Shown piece by piece: positions 27,783 through 36,658 of a stretch of DNA of 64,000 nt; positions within the stretch are counted from its first letter, which is position 1, and each line of letters opens with the position of its first letter. Both the position numbers and the translations under genes were made by a program. Source of the DNA: Roseomonas sp. OT10 (GTDB lineage: Bacteria > Pseudomonadota > Alphaproteobacteria > Acetobacterales > Acetobacteraceae); the NCBI RefSeq assembly GCF_020991085.1, contig NZ_CP087719.1, positions 3,802,001-3,866,000 of the forward strand, given 5' to 3'. The notes beneath the pieces were generated by a model that did not search any database, was not told the DNA's origin, and worked only from the letters and a program-made list of their open reading frames with translations.

Positions 27783-28708
27783 TTGCCCAGTTCCGCTTCG
27801 AGTTCTGGGATGATCTTGAAGAGGTCGCCGACGAGGCCGTAGTCGGCGACCTGGAAGATCGGCGCCTCCTCGTCCTTGTTGATGGCGACGATGACCTTGC
27901 TGTCCTTCATCCCCGCCAGGTGCTGGATCGCCCCCGAGATGCCGAAGGCCATGTACAGCTCCGGCGCCACGATCTTGCCCGTCTGCCCCACCTGGTGGTC
28001 GTTGGGCGCATACCCCGCATCCACCGCCGCACGGCTCGCCCCCACCGCCGCCCCCAGCCGGTCCGCGATCTTGTCCAGCAGGTGGAAGTTCTCCGCCGAG
28101 CCCATCGCGCGCCCGCCCGAGACCACCACCCGCGCCGCCGTCAGCTCCGGCCGCTCCGACTTCGCGATCTCCGCCCCCACGAAGGAGGACACGCCCGGAT
28201 CCGCCGCCCCCGGCGCCGCCTCGATCGCGGCCGATCCCCCCTCCGCCGCCACCGGGTCGAAGGAGGCCGCGCGCACGGTGATCACCTTCTTCGCATCCGA
28301 CGACTTCACGGTGGCCAGCGCGTTGCCCGCATAGATCGGCCGCACGAAGGTGTCCGCATCCACCACCGCCGAGATGTCGCTGACCGGCTGCACGTCCAGC
28401 AGCGCCGCCACCCGCGGCATCACGTTCTTGCCCACCGCCGAGGACGGCGCCAGCAGGTGCGTGTAGCCCGGCGCCAGCGCCACCAGCAGCGCCGCCACCG
28501 GCTCGGCCAACTGGTGCGCATAGGCCTCGCCCTCGGCCAGCAGCACCTTGGCCACCCCGGGCAGCTTCGCCGCCGCCTCGGCCACCGCGCGGGGACCGGC
28601 CACCAGCAGGTGCACCTCCCCCCCGATCCGCTGTGCCGCCGCCACCGCCGAGCGGCTCGGCTGGATCAGGGCGCGGCCGTCGTGATCGGCCAGGACCAGC
28701 ACGCTCAT
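27779..28708 (-). CDS. etfA: Electron transfer flavoprotein alpha subunit
   Basis: EtfA carries the FAD of the ETF heterodimer, which passes electrons from acyl-CoA and related dehydrogenases to ETF-quinone oxidoreductase. The protein is 309 residues. The FAD-binding C-terminal region is clear: [33 protein letters not shown], and [20 protein letters not shown]. It lies two bases after etfB and overlaps hbd. Confidence 0.97.
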   Translation of the reverse strand: MSVLVLADHDGRALIQPSRSAVAAAQRIGGEVHLLVAGPRAVAEAAAKLPGVAKVLLAEGEAYAHQLAEPVAALLVALAPGYTHLLAPSSAVGKNVMPRVAALLDVQPVSDISAVVDADTFVRPIYAGNALATVKSSDAKKVITVRAASFDPVAAEGGSAAIEAAPGAADPGVSSFVGAEIAKSERPELTAARVVVSGGRAMGSAENFHLLDKIADRLGAAVGASRAAVDAGYAPNDHQVGQTGKIVAPELYMAFGISGAIQHLAGMKDSKVIVAINKDEEAPIFQVADYGLVGDLFKIIPELEAELGK

Positions 28709-28710
28709 CG

Positions 28711-29460
28711 TCAGATCACCTTCGCTTCGGTCTTGAGCTTGCCCACCAGCTCGGCCACCGAGCCCACCTTCACCCCCGCCTGCCGCTTCGGCGGCTCCTC
28801 CACCTTCAGCGTCGTCAGGCGCGGGGCGGCATCGACGCCCAGATCAGACGGCTTCACCGTCTCGATCGGCTTCTTGCGCGCCTTCATGATGTTGGGCAGC
28901 GAGGCATAGCGCGGCTCGTTCAGCCGCAGGTCCGTCGTCACCACCGCCGGCAGGGCCAGCCTCACCGTCTCCAGCCCGCCATCCACCTCCCGCGTCACGG
29001 TGGCCGCCCCGTCCGCGATCTCCACCTTGCTCGCGAAGGTCCCCTGCCCGCGCCCCAGCAGGGCGGCCAGCATCTGCCCCGTCGCGTTCATGTCGTCGTC
29101 GATCGCCTGCTTGCCCAGCAGGATCAGCCCCGGCTGCTCCTTGTCGACCAGCGCCTTCAGGATCTTGGCCACCGCCAGCGGCTCCACCGCCTCCGCCGTC
29201 TCCACCAGGATGCCCCGGTCCGCCCCCATCGCCAGCGCCGTGCGCAGCTGCTCCTGCGCCTGGGACGGACCGATCGAGACCGCCACGATCTCCGTGGCCG
29301 CGCCCTTCTCCTTCAGCCGGACCGCCTCCTCCACCGCAATCTCGTCAAACGGGTTCATCGACATCTTGACGTTGGCGGTCTCCACCCCCGTCCCGTCCGT
29401 CTTCACCCGGACCTTCACGTTGTAGTCCACAACCCGCTTCACAGCGACCAGCAGCTTCAT
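28711..29460 (-). CDS. etfB: Electron transfer flavoprotein beta subunit
   Basis: EtfB binds AMP and contacts the partner dehydrogenases. The protein is 249 residues, the standard length. It begins [19 protein letters not shown] and has [19 protein letters not shown] and the EtfB signature region [19 protein letters not shown] followed by [20 protein letters not shown]. It is the first gene of etfB-etfA-hbd. Confidence 0.97.
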   Translation of the reverse strand: MKLLVAVKRVVDYNVKVRVKTDGTGVETANVKMSMNPFDEIAVEEAVRLKEKGAATEIVAVSIGPSQAQEQLRTALAMGADRGILVETAEAVEPLAVAKILKALVDKEQPGLILLGKQAIDDDMNATGQMLAALLGRGQGTFASKVEIADGAATVTREVDGGLETVRLALPAVVTTDLRLNEPRYASLPNIMKARKKPIETVKPSDLGVDAAPRLTTLKVEEPPKRQAGVKVGSVAELVGKLKTEAKVI

Positions 29461-29646
29461 GCAGGGGCGTCCCGTCGTTTCTCGGCCCGGCGGCCATCCG
29501 AAGGAACGGCACCGGACCCTGCCCGCATCCGGTCGTCCCGCCGCGCGGCGGGCGGGACCATACGCATCCCCCCCTGGCCCGGCAAGGCGAGCCAGCCCTT
29601 ACCGCCATGACCTTCCGCCGGGCGGGAACCCCGGCGGATGGCGGCC

Positions 29647-29862
29647 TCAGCCCTGGCTGCGCATCAGCAGCACCAGCAGGGCGAAGAGGCCCAGGGCCAG
29701 CCCCTGCAGCATCACGCGCCAGCGCATCAGCGCGTTGGAGCGGGCGGCGCGCCGGCTGTCCGGCACCTCCGGGCTGCGGACCAGCCCGACCACGCCGGCG
29801 AGGAGCACGCCGAGCGTCCCGAGCATGGCAAGGACGAGGAGGATGGTGACGAGGGTGATCAT
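29647..29862 (-). CDS. Twin-transmembrane (HIG1-like) small protein
   Basis: The 71-residue protein has two membrane helices, at about 2-27 and 48-66, joined by a basic loop SRRAARSNALMRWRV. It resembles the short bacterial HIG1-domain/twin-TM proteins often found upstream of cobalamin adenosyltransferase and etfBA in alphaproteobacteria. Here the adenosyltransferase gene is missing between it and etfB. Relatives in mitochondria modulate respiratory complexes, but a role here is not shown. Confidence 0.75.
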   Translation of the reverse strand: MITLVTILLVLAMLGTLGVLLAGVVGLVRSPEVPDSRRAARSNALMRWRVMLQGLALGLFALLVLLMRSQG

Positions 29863-30053
29863 GCCGGCAGATTTGGCCCGCCGCCCTGCGGACGCAACAG
29901 CGCCGGCCCGGACGCCGCCTCGCTGCTGCCACGCATTCCATGCCGGTCGTCGCCCGCCGGGCCCGGCCGGCGCACGCGGCGGTGACCGGCGCCGGGCCGT
30001 TCAGCGGAGCCAGCCCGCTTGACCGGGGCCCGGGGGCAGGCGAAGGCGCCGCC

Positions 30054-32492
30054 ATGCGAACCCCCCTCCCCGGCCGGCTGCTGGTCCTGGTGGTCCTGGC
30101 GCTGGCCGGGCTGCTTCCCGGCGGGCCGCCCGCCCGGGCACAGGTCCCGGTCGAAACGGCCCAGCCCGCCACCCCCGCCCAGCCGGCGCCCGCCCCGTCC
30201 GCACCGGCGCGGGCCGCCCCCCGGGCCAGCGGCACCGCCGCCCCGCCCGCCGCCTCCGCCACGCCCCATGAGGCGGAACGGCTGGCCGGCATCCTGCGCG
30301 ACGAGGCCCGCCGGGCGGAGCTGATCCGCAGCCTGGAGGCCCTGGCCGCGGCCGAGCGCGCCGCCCGCCCTGCCGCGGGCGCCGCTTCTGCCCCCGCCCC
30401 GGCCGCCGCTCCGGCCGCCAGTGGCGGTGCGGCCCCCGCCGCCCCGGCTCCGGCCGCCGAACCCGCGCCCGCCGCGGCCCCGGAGGCTCCGGCGGCTCCG
30501 GCCGTGCTGCCTCCCAACACGCTGGGCGCGCAGATCATCACCGGCGCGTCGGAGCGGCTGCAGGCGCTGTCGCAGCAGATCGTCGGCGCCGCCCGCGCCC
30601 TCACCGACCTGCCGGCGGTGGCCTCCTGGGCCTCCGGGGTCGCGCGGGACCCGGTGACGCGGACGCGGGTCTTCGACGCCTCCTGGAAGCTCGCCCTGCT
30701 CTTCGGGCTGGGGCTGCTGGCGGAATTCGCCGTCTTCACCCTGCTGCGCCGCTGGCGCGACCGGCTGGACGGCATGGCCCCCGCCCCGGGGGCGCGGTGG
30801 GGGTGGCTGCGCCGCGTGCCGGTGGTGCTGGGACGGCTGCTGCTGGACCTGATCCCGCTCTGCGCCTTCACCGTGGTCGCCTACGGGCTGATCCGCGCAG
30901 TGAACCCGCTGCCGACCACCGAGCTGATCCTGGCCACGGCCAACAACGCCTACCTCACCTGCCGGGCGATCATGATCGCCTCGCGCATGCTCTTCTCGCC
31001 TGCCTCCAGCCACCTGCGCCTGGTGCCGATGGCGGACGAGACGGCGGCCTACATCACCGTCTGGCTGCGCCGGATCGTGGCGGTGATGGTGCTGGGCTAC
31101 GCCATCGCCGAAGCCTCGCTGCAGTTCGGCGTGCCCTGGGCCGTCTATGACGGGATCGTCCGGCTGGTGATGCTGGTGGTCTCGCTCTTCCTGGTCATCG
31201 TCATCCTGCAGAACCGCACCGCGGTCGCCGAAGCGCTGCGCGCGCCGGCGCTGAAGCCGGGCGACGTGCCCGGCCGCGGCCGCCGCCTGTCCCGTGCCCT
31301 GCGCGACCGGCTGGCGGAGATCTGGCACGTGGTCGCCATCCTCTGGCTCCTCGCGCTCTGGGCGGTCTGGGCGCTGGAGGTGCATGACGGCTTCCACCGC
31401 CTGCTGCGCGGCACCGGCGCCACGCTGCTGATCCTGGCGGTCGCCAAGGGCGTGGACTACGCGCTGCGCCGGGTCATCGAGCGGGGCTTCCGCATCGCCC
31501 CCGACATGGCGCGGCGCTACCCGGGGCTGGAGGCGCGGGCCAACCGCTACACCCCCGTGCTGAAGGGCATCGTCACCGGCCTCGTGGTGGTCACGGCGGC
31601 GCTGACCATGCTGGAGGCCTGGGGCGTGGCGGCCTTCGACTGGTTCGCCAACGGCCGGCTGGGCTCCCGCCTGCTCGCCTCCGCCCTGTCGATCGGCCTG
31701 ACCGTGCTGATCGCGGTGACGGTGTGGGAGGCGGCGAACACCGCCATCGCCCGCCAGCTCGCCAAGGTCGCGCGCGACCAGCAGGCGGCGCGCAGCGCGC
31801 GGGTGCGCACCCTGCTGCCGATGATGCGCACCGCGCTGATGATCGTGATCGTCATCTTCGTGGTGCTGAACGTGCTCAGCGAGATCGGGGTGAACGTGGC
31901 GCCCCTGATCGCCGGCGCCTCGGTGGTCGGCGTGGCCATCGGCTTCGGCTCCCAGACCCTGGTCAAGGACGTGGTGACCGGCATGTTCCTGCTGCTGGAG
32001 GACGCGGTCGCGGTGGGCGACACGGTGACAGCCGCCGGCATGACGGGGGTGGTGGAGCGGCTGTCCATCCGCTCCATCCGGCTGCGCGCGGTGGACGGGG
32101 CGGTGCACATCATCCCCTTCAGCACCGTCACCTCGGTCACCAACATGACGCGGGACTTCGCCTTCGCCATGTTCGAGTTCTCGCTCTACTACGGCGAGGA
32201 CACGGACCGCGTGGCCGCCATGCTGCGCGAGATCGCGAAGGAGATGCGGGGCGAGGCGCGCTGGAGCACCGCGATCCGCGACGACCTGGACGTGATGGGG
32301 GTGGAGAAGCTGGCCGAGACGGGCGTGGTCCTGCGCGCCCGCCTCAAGACCGACCCCTCCCAGCGCTGGCCCGTGACACGGGAGATGAACCGCCGCATCC
32401 GCGAGCGGCTGGACGCCGAGGGGATCCGGATCCCCTCCCCCTGGCGCAAGGAAGGCGAGGCGGAGTTGCAGGAGACCCCGCAGGCGGCCTAA
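30054..32492 (+). CDS. MscS-family mechanosensitive ion channel with periplasmic N-terminal extension
   Basis: The protein is 812 residues from the ATG at 30054, which begins a clear signal peptide (LLVLVVLALAGLLPGGPPARA). The upstream in-frame ATG at 29940 would bury it. A Pro/Ala-rich periplasmic region (about 25-160) precedes about eight membrane helices. The MscS core starts near residue 600: NVAPLIAGASVVGVAIGFGS, QTLVKDVVTG, then LLEDAVAVGDTV, and the beta domain IRLRAVDGAVHIIPFSTV. The size and multiple helices resemble the large MscK/YbiO-type members that release solutes on osmotic downshock. Confidence 0.93.
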   Translation: MRTPLPGRLLVLVVLALAGLLPGGPPARAQVPVETAQPATPAQPAPAPSAPARAAPRASGTAAPPAASATPHEAERLAGILRDEARRAELIRSLEALAAAERAARPAAGAASAPAPAAAPAASGGAAPAAPAPAAEPAPAAAPEAPAAPAVLPPNTLGAQIITGASERLQALSQQIVGAARALTDLPAVASWASGVARDPVTRTRVFDASWKLALLFGLGLLAEFAVFTLLRRWRDRLDGMAPAPGARWGWLRRVPVVLGRLLLDLIPLCAFTVVAYGLIRAVNPLPTTELILATANNAYLTCRAIMIASRMLFSPASSHLRLVPMADETAAYITVWLRRIVAVMVLGYAIAEASLQFGVPWAVYDGIVRLVMLVVSLFLVIVILQNRTAVAEALRAPALKPGDVPGRGRRLSRALRDRLAEIWHVVAILWLLALWAVWALEVHDGFHRLLRGTGATLLILAVAKGVDYALRRVIERGFRIAPDMARRYPGLEARANRYTPVLKGIVTGLVVVTAALTMLEAWGVAAFDWFANGRLGSRLLASALSIGLTVLIAVTVWEAANTAIARQLAKVARDQQAARSARVRTLLPMMRTALMIVIVIFVVLNVLSEIGVNVAPLIAGASVVGVAIGFGSQTLVKDVVTGMFLLLEDAVAVGDTVTAAGMTGVVERLSIRSIRLRAVDGAVHIIPFSTVTSVTNMTRDFAFAMFEFSLYYGEDTDRVAAMLREIAKEMRGEARWSTAIRDDLDVMGVEKLAETGVVLRARLKTDPSQRWPVTREMNRRIRERLDAEGIRIPSPWRKEGEAELQETPQAA

Positions 32493-32670
32493 AGAAGGGG
32501 CATGATCGTTCGGATCCAGGCTGCCCCGTGGCAGCCGACCGCAGCGCGGACGAGCCTCGGGCGAATTATCCGCCCGGCCGCCTGAGCGGCCTCCCCGTCG
32601 GGGAGGCGGCGCGGCGGCCGGGGCGAACCCTTGCACCCATCCGCCGCACGCCTCCGAAGGTCCTTCCCCG

Positions 32671-32952
32671 ATGTCCGATGCCCTGCTCCCGCCCACGCCT
32701 GTCGCGGTCCGCTACGCCCTGCTGGCCGAGCCCTATCCCGGCCTGCTGCCGCGCCTGCTGGAGCCCTTCGCCAAGCGCGACCTGACGCCCACCCGCGTCG
32801 CCGCCCACCGGGAGGGCGGGGCCATGCGCGTCGAACTGTCGCTGGAAATGCCGCCCGGCATGGTTCACCTGGTCGCCGGCAACCTCGGCCAGGTGATCGG
32901 CGTGCTGGACCTGCGCGTGACACACGAAACCGCCCTCGCCGTCGCCGCCTGA
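32671..32952 (+). CDS. ACT-domain-like small protein
   Basis: This 93-residue protein has the beta-alpha-beta pattern of an ACT domain: VRYALLAEPYPGLLPRLLEP, FAKRDLTPTRVAAH, MRVELSLEMPPGM and VIGVLDLRV. It resembles the small acetolactate-synthase-type regulatory subunit but is not next to an ilv gene. It may sense an amino acid or act as a structural partner. The partner is unknown. Confidence 0.7.
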   Translation: MSDALLPPTPVAVRYALLAEPYPGLLPRLLEPFAKRDLTPTRVAAHREGGAMRVELSLEMPPGMVHLVAGNLGQVIGVLDLRVTHETALAVAA

Positions 32953-33363
32953 GAGCGGGCGAAACGGCACTGCGCCCCCCCCCCTCGGCGGTTCGACGTG
33001 GGACCGGGAGGGGACGCCGTCCCCTCCCAGACCCTCCCCTGCCGAGGCCACAAGCGGGCCCCGGTCCCCGCTGGGAGTTGGTTCTGTACGGTGGGCGTCA
33101 GCCTCCGGGCTGAACCCTGCCGGAGCGCGGACAGGCGGGACCCTGAAAAAGCTTCAAAAGCGTCAGCGAGGGCGGCGGCCGGTCCCGCCGAGGAGCATGG
33201 CTCCTCGGCGCTGTGACCCCGTGTCAGGCTGTCCCGCGGCAGCACCCATCGGGTCCAGGGCCCGCAGGGTCCTGGCGGAGTGGGGGACCGGGGGCGAGGC
33301 AGAGCCTTGCCCCCGGGCCACGGGCGCCACGCCGGCGGACGTCAACGCATCACGCCGCGGGAA
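32953..33363. other. Intergenic region with repeat copy C
   Basis: About 410 bases lie between the ACT-like gene and the stop of the leftward TolA-like gene. Nearly all of it is repeat copy C. I see no additional ORF with a ribosome site. Confidence 0.6.
32994..33334 (+). repeat. Dispersed composite intergenic repeat, copy C (longest)
   Basis: This is the most complete forward copy. It starts with GTGGGACCGGGAGGGGAC and continues with the CCTCCCCTGCCGAGGCCAC block. CAGCCTCCGGGCTGAACCC and GACAGGCGGGACCCTGAAAA come next, followed by the GAGGAGCATGGCTCCTC palindrome and CTGTCCCGCGGCAGC. The terminal hairpins are CCAGGGCCC-GCA-GGGTCCTGG and GGGGGCGAGGC (33,290-33,300) with GCCTTGCCCCC (33,304-33,314). 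It ends in GGGCCACGGGCGCCACGCC. Confidence 0.85.
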
Positions 33364-33870
33364 TCAGCCTGCCCTATCCCCTCGGCCGGGCGCGGCCGTC
33401 ATCCGCAGCATGCGCCCATGCACGACCAGCACGCTGCGGTTCAGGGCCAGGATGCCCTGGCGCGACAGCGGAAGCGGGTTGCAGCGCGGATCGCGGAAGG
33501 CGTCGCGCAGGTCCTCGTAGAGCGGGCGCATGGCCGGTCGCATGGGGGGGCGGCCATAGGCCGGGCGGACTGCGACCACCCGCGCCGCGCCATCCACCTG
33601 GACCTCCATCTCCAGCAGCGCGTCGGGCGATGCCGCCACCCCGCGCCGGCATGGGGCGATATGCCGCAGCAGGATCGTCAGCTCGTCCCGGTCCAGCGCC
33701 GCGACCTGCGCCTGGGCGGCACCGGATGGCAGGAGCAGGGCCAGGCCGATGGCAGCCGCCAGCCCGGCCCACCATCCCGGCCCATCCCGCCGCGTCGCAT
33801 CGCCTGGCGATCCGGGACGGGCCGGCGCAGGGCGGCCCTGTCCGGACGGGCGGAGGCGCGCCTCAGCCAC
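33364..33870 (-). CDS. Periplasmic protein with TolA/TonB C-terminal-like domain
   Basis: A signal peptide is visible (WWAGLAAAIGLALLLPSGAA, then QAQ). The mature part resembles the C-terminal domain of TolA-type proteins: LLEMEVQVDGAARVVAVRPA and RDPRCNPLPLSRQGILAL. No ATG lies close upstream in frame, so I chose the GTG at 33870 (168 residues); the true start is uncertain. It follows olsB after 74 bases and may belong to the fur-olsB unit. It lacks the TolA membrane anchor, so it is probably a free periplasmic or lipid-associated protein. Confidence 0.65.
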   Translation of the reverse strand: MAEARLRPSGQGRPAPARPGSPGDATRRDGPGWWAGLAAAIGLALLLPSGAAQAQVAALDRDELTILLRHIAPCRRGVAASPDALLEMEVQVDGAARVVAVRPAYGRPPMRPAMRPLYEDLRDAFRDPRCNPLPLSRQGILALNRSVLVVHGRMLRMTAAPGRGDRAG

Positions 33871-33944
33871 CGCGTGGAAGCGTGGCCGGCGGGCGGGGGC
33901 GGGCCTGGAACGTTCCGGCGGCGGGCGCGGCGGCCGGCACCAGG

Positions 33945-34823
33945 CTATTCCGTCCCGCCGCTCGTGCGCTCGTAGTGGCGGTAGTACTTCTCGGTGACCT
34001 GATCGGTCTTCACCACGATGCAGACGTCGGTGGTGTTGAATTGCCGGTCCACGACCGCGCCATCGCCGACATGCCCGCCCAGCCGCAGGTAGCCCTTCAC
34101 CAGCGGCGGCAGGTCCGCCAGGGCGGTGCGCGCATCCAGCCCGGCCGGGTCCATGCGCCGCATCTCCTCGTAGCGGTGCGGGAGGGCACGGGGCCGCAGC
34201 GCCGGCGGGGCCAGGTGGTGGGTGGCGAGGTAGGTCAGCGGTGCCGCCAGCGCATCCAGGTCGGTGCCCGGCAGCGAGGCGCAGCCGAACATCACCTCGA
34301 TCTGGTGGCGGAACACATAGGCGGCGATGCCGCGCCACAGCAGTTGCAACGAGCCGCGGGTGCGGTGGCCGGCGCCGACGCAGGAGCGGCCCAGCTCCAG
34401 CACCCGGCCCGGATAGGCGAGCAGCGGGGAGAGGTCGTATTCCTCGGCCGAGTAGAAGCGGCCCAGGCGCTCCGCCGCCTCCTGCCGGATCAGGCGATAG
34501 GTGCCGACGACGGATTCCGGCCCCTCGCCCAGCGCATGGTCCACCACCAGAAGATGGTCCGCCACCGCGTCGAACTCATCCGCATCCAGTCCCGGCGTCG
34601 CGCCGGGCAGCGGCTTCGCCCCCATCTCGTCGTAGAAGACCCGCCAGCGCAGGACCTGGGCGGCGGTGATCTCCCAGTGGTGCTCGGCGATTCGCACCCC
34701 CAGCGTGCCGGAGCGCAGCTCGCCGAACCCCGCCCCGCCGGGGTCCAGGGAGGAGGGGAGCAGGGCCGCGCCGCCTGGAAGCCCGGCCCCCGCGACGGTG
34801 TCGCCCTCGCGGGGCAGGGTCAT
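33945..34823 (-). CDS. olsB: L-ornithine N-alpha-acyltransferase OlsB-like
   Basis: OlsB transfers a 3-hydroxyacyl chain from ACP to ornithine, the first step of ornithine-lipid synthesis. The protein is 292 residues with the GNAT-like fold of this family. Conserved stretches include VLRWRVFYDEMGAKPLP, the dense acidic VDHALGEGPESVVGTYRL, LELGRSCVGAGHRTRG and LWRGIAAYVFRHQIEVMFGC. Its ATG overlaps the fur stop by four bases. No olsA is adjacent, so the O-acyltransferase must be encoded elsewhere. Fur co-transcription suggests a link between iron status and membrane lipids. Confidence 0.88.
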   Translation of the reverse strand: MTLPREGDTVAGAGLPGGAALLPSSLDPGGAGFGELRSGTLGVRIAEHHWEITAAQVLRWRVFYDEMGAKPLPGATPGLDADEFDAVADHLLVVDHALGEGPESVVGTYRLIRQEAAERLGRFYSAEEYDLSPLLAYPGRVLELGRSCVGAGHRTRGSLQLLWRGIAAYVFRHQIEVMFGCASLPGTDLDALAAPLTYLATHHLAPPALRPRALPHRYEEMRRMDPAGLDARTALADLPPLVKGYLRLGGHVGDGAVVDRQFNTTDVCIVVKTDQVTEKYYRHYERTSGGTE

Positions 34824-35299
34824 TCCTCCTCGCCCGGCTTCGCCCGGCTGCGCGGCAGCATGGCCGGCGCACCGGCCTCCGGCCGGCGGCCGAACAGCTC
34901 CAGCCGGTGGCCGACCAGGGAGAAGCCGAGCCGGGCCGCGATCTCCTGCGCCAGGGCCTCGTGCGCCGGCTCCTCGAACTCGATGACCTTGCCGCTGTCG
35001 ACGTCGATCAGGTGGTAGTGGTGGTGGCCGTGCTCGGTGGGCTCGTAGCGCGCCCGGCCGCCGCCGAAGTCGTGGCGCTCGAGGATGCCCTTCTCCTCCA
35101 GCAGCCGGACGGTGCGGTAGACGGTGGCGATGGAGACCTTGGCGTCGAGCGCCAGGGCGCGGCGATAGACCTCCTCGACATCCGGATGGTCATGCGCCTC
35201 GCTCAGCACGCGCGCGATCAGCCGGCGCTGGCCGGTCATCTTGAGACCGCGCTCCACGCAGAGGCGCTCGATGCGGGAGGGGTCGGGGCGTGCGTCCAT
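34820..35299 (-). CDS. fur: Fur-family metal-dependent transcriptional regulator
   Basis: The protein is 159 residues. The N-terminal winged helix is typical (MTGQRRLIARVLSEAHDHPD, SIATVYRTVRLLEEKGIL). Metal ligands are recognisable in HDHPDVEEVY and the run HGHHHYHLID, followed by KVIEFEEP. The CxxC structural zinc site is absent, as in many alphaproteobacterial Fur/Mur proteins. The HxH haem motif typical of Irr is not evident, so I prefer Fur/Mur over Irr. It is the first gene of the fur-olsB pair. Confidence 0.9.
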   Translation of the reverse strand: MDARPDPSRIERLCVERGLKMTGQRRLIARVLSEAHDHPDVEEVYRRALALDAKVSIATVYRTVRLLEEKGILERHDFGGGRARYEPTEHGHHHYHLIDVDSGKVIEFEEPAHEALAQEIAARLGFSLVGHRLELFGRRPEAGAPAMLPRSRAKPGEEE

Positions 35300-35454
35300 G
35301 CGTCCTGGTTCTATACCTGGCCCCTGTCCGGGACAGCCGACGGCGGACGTCCGGAGAGGCGCTATGGGCCGACACTAGCCGGGCGCGGCCCCCGGCGGCA
35401 AACATGGCGCGCCCCCTCCCCCCCTGCCGCCAACCCCGGCGCCAACCCCGGCGC

Positions 35455-35895
35455 CTAGCCCTGAGCGGTCCGGGCGCTGCGCGAGCGGGTGCCGAGGCCG
35501 CTGCGCTTGGCGAGGGAGGAGCGGTGCTCGGCGTAGCTGGGCGCGACCATCGGGTAGTCGGCCGGCAGGCCCCAGCGCTCGCGGTACTGCTCGGGCGTCA
35601 TGCCGTAGGCGGTCTTGAGATGCCGCTTGAGCATCTTCAGCTTCTTCCCGTCCTCGAGGCAGACCAGGTACTCCGAGGTGATGCTCTTCCTCACCGGCAC
35701 GGCGGGCTCGGGCCGCACGGCCGGCTCGGCCTCGGGCGGCCGGCCGAGGCCGAGCAGGGCGCGATGCACCTCGGTGATAAGGACGGGCAGTTCCGCGCTG
35801 TGGACCGTGTTGTTCGAGACGTGCGCGGCGACGATCTTCGCGGTCAGGCCCAGTATCCCATCGGTCGTCGCGCCATCATCCTGCGGTTCCGCCAA
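35455..35895 (-). CDS. mucR: MucR/Ros-family transcriptional regulator
   Basis: The start is a TTG at 35895, chosen because GAGGAGA lies five bases upstream and the product then begins MAEPQDDG-, like other MucR proteins; a longer ATG frame from 35961 lacks a site. The product is 146 residues. The family core is clear: LTAKIVAAHVSNN and LVCLEDGKKLKMLKRHL, ending in YGMTPEQYRERWGLPADYPM. The zinc-finger position has Cys79, Asp82 and His92, but the second His is replaced by Ala96, so the zinc site looks incomplete. MucR regulators act on exopolysaccharide, motility and cell-cycle genes. Confidence 0.93.
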   Translation of the reverse strand: MAEPQDDGATTDGILGLTAKIVAAHVSNNTVHSAELPVLITEVHRALLGLGRPPEAEPAVRPEPAVPVRKSITSEYLVCLEDGKKLKMLKRHLKTAYGMTPEQYRERWGLPADYPMVAPSYAEHRSSLAKRSGLGTRSRSARTAQG

Positions 35896-36009
35896 AGTCG
35901 TTCTCCTCAATGCAACAGGGCCATGGGCCACGGAATCCAGGACATGCGGCCAGCGCGGCAAGTCCAGGGTTAGCTAGTACAGTCCCAGGCCAGCACAACA
36001 GGAAATGCC

Positions 36010-36279
36010 GTGTCGAAGATCGAACATTCCGAAGACATCGCGCATGACGCAACACTGGATATCCGGAGGGACATCTGCCCCATGACCTTCGTCCGCACGC
36101 GTCTGGCCCTGGACCGGATGGAGCCTGGCCAGGTGCTGCTGGTCGTGCTGCGGGGCGAGGAGCCCCTGCGCAACGTCCCGCGCACGGCCGAGGAGCAGGG
36201 GCATGCCGTCCTGGCCTCGGCGCCGGGGGAGGATGGCACCACCCGCCTCTGGCTCCGCAAGGGCGGCGCTGCCGGTTGA
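36010..36279 (+). CDS. TusA-family sulfurtransferase-like protein
   Basis: The protein is 89 residues. The TusA signature is complete: LDIRRDICPMTFVRTRLALD, with the active Cys at residue 23 in the CPM motif, then the GQVLLVVLRG strand and a C-terminal EQGHAVL segment. These small proteins carry persulfide sulfur for tRNA thiolation, molybdenum cofactor or sulfur oxidation. No partner gene is adjacent. It is divergent from mucR with 114 bases between. Confidence 0.88.
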   Translation: MSKIEHSEDIAHDATLDIRRDICPMTFVRTRLALDRMEPGQVLLVVLRGEEPLRNVPRTAEEQGHAVLASAPGEDGTTRLWLRKGGAAG

Positions 36280-36311
36280 CAAGCGGCGTCCGCCGCCGCC
36301 TAGCTCCCGGC

Positions 36312-36490
36312 GGATGGTCCCTCCGCAAGGGGGGTGAAAAGGGAAGGCGGTGCGGGGCTCGGGCCCCCAGGCCGCCGCTGCCCCCGCAACTGTAGGCGGA
36401 GAGCGCCCGGCCGAGACGCCACTGGGGTCCCCGACCCCGGGAAGGCCGCCGGGCGCGTTCGATCCGCGAGCCAGGAGACCTGCCATCCCA
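36312..36490 (+). ncRNA. Cobalamin (B12) riboswitch
   Basis: The leader upstream of the cob cluster carries all conserved blocks of the class: GAAAAGGGAAGGCGGTG at about 36,336-36,352, GCTGCCCCCGCAACTGTAGG at about 36,377-36,396, CCACTGG followed by CCGGGAAGG at about 36,419-36,444, and the B12 box GCGAGCCAGGAGACCTGCC at 36,466-36,484. Adenosylcobalamin binding should shut off the downstream genes. The DUF1636 gene starts 175 bases further on. Confidence 0.96.
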
Positions 36491-36614
36491 CTGGATCGCG
36501 CGGCCGGGCGGGGTGCCCCGGATCGCGGCGTCGCGGCCGTGGGCGAAGGACCCCGCGACCGGGAACGACCCACGCGCCGGGGTGCGGGGGCGGTCGGCAT
36601 CCCGTGACAGCATG

Positions 36615-36632
36615 CCGGACCGAAGGGTCCGG
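36615..36632 (+). promoter_or_regulatory. Hairpin between riboswitch and first gene, possible expression platform
   Basis: A perfect seven-base stem CCGGACC/GGTCCGG closes a GAAG tetraloop 26 bases before the ATG at 36659. There is no T-run after it, so it is not a Rho-independent terminator as it stands. It could be the regulatory stem that responds to the B12 riboswitch by exposing or hiding the nearby ribosome site CAGGGACAG. This role is inferred from position. Confidence 0.45.
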
Positions 36633-36658
36633 CGCGGAAGGGCCGCCAGGGACAGCCG

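Noticed and set aside
29859-32696. 945-codon minus-strand frame opposite the MscS channel gene
   Set aside because: Its product is a His/Gln/Arg-rich composition shadow with no recognisable domain; the plus-strand protein has the MscS motifs.
34820-35299. Irr-type haem-responsive regulator instead of Fur
   Set aside because: The haem regulatory motif is not seen and the N-terminal and metal-site residues fit Fur/Mur better, although the HHH run is reminiscent.
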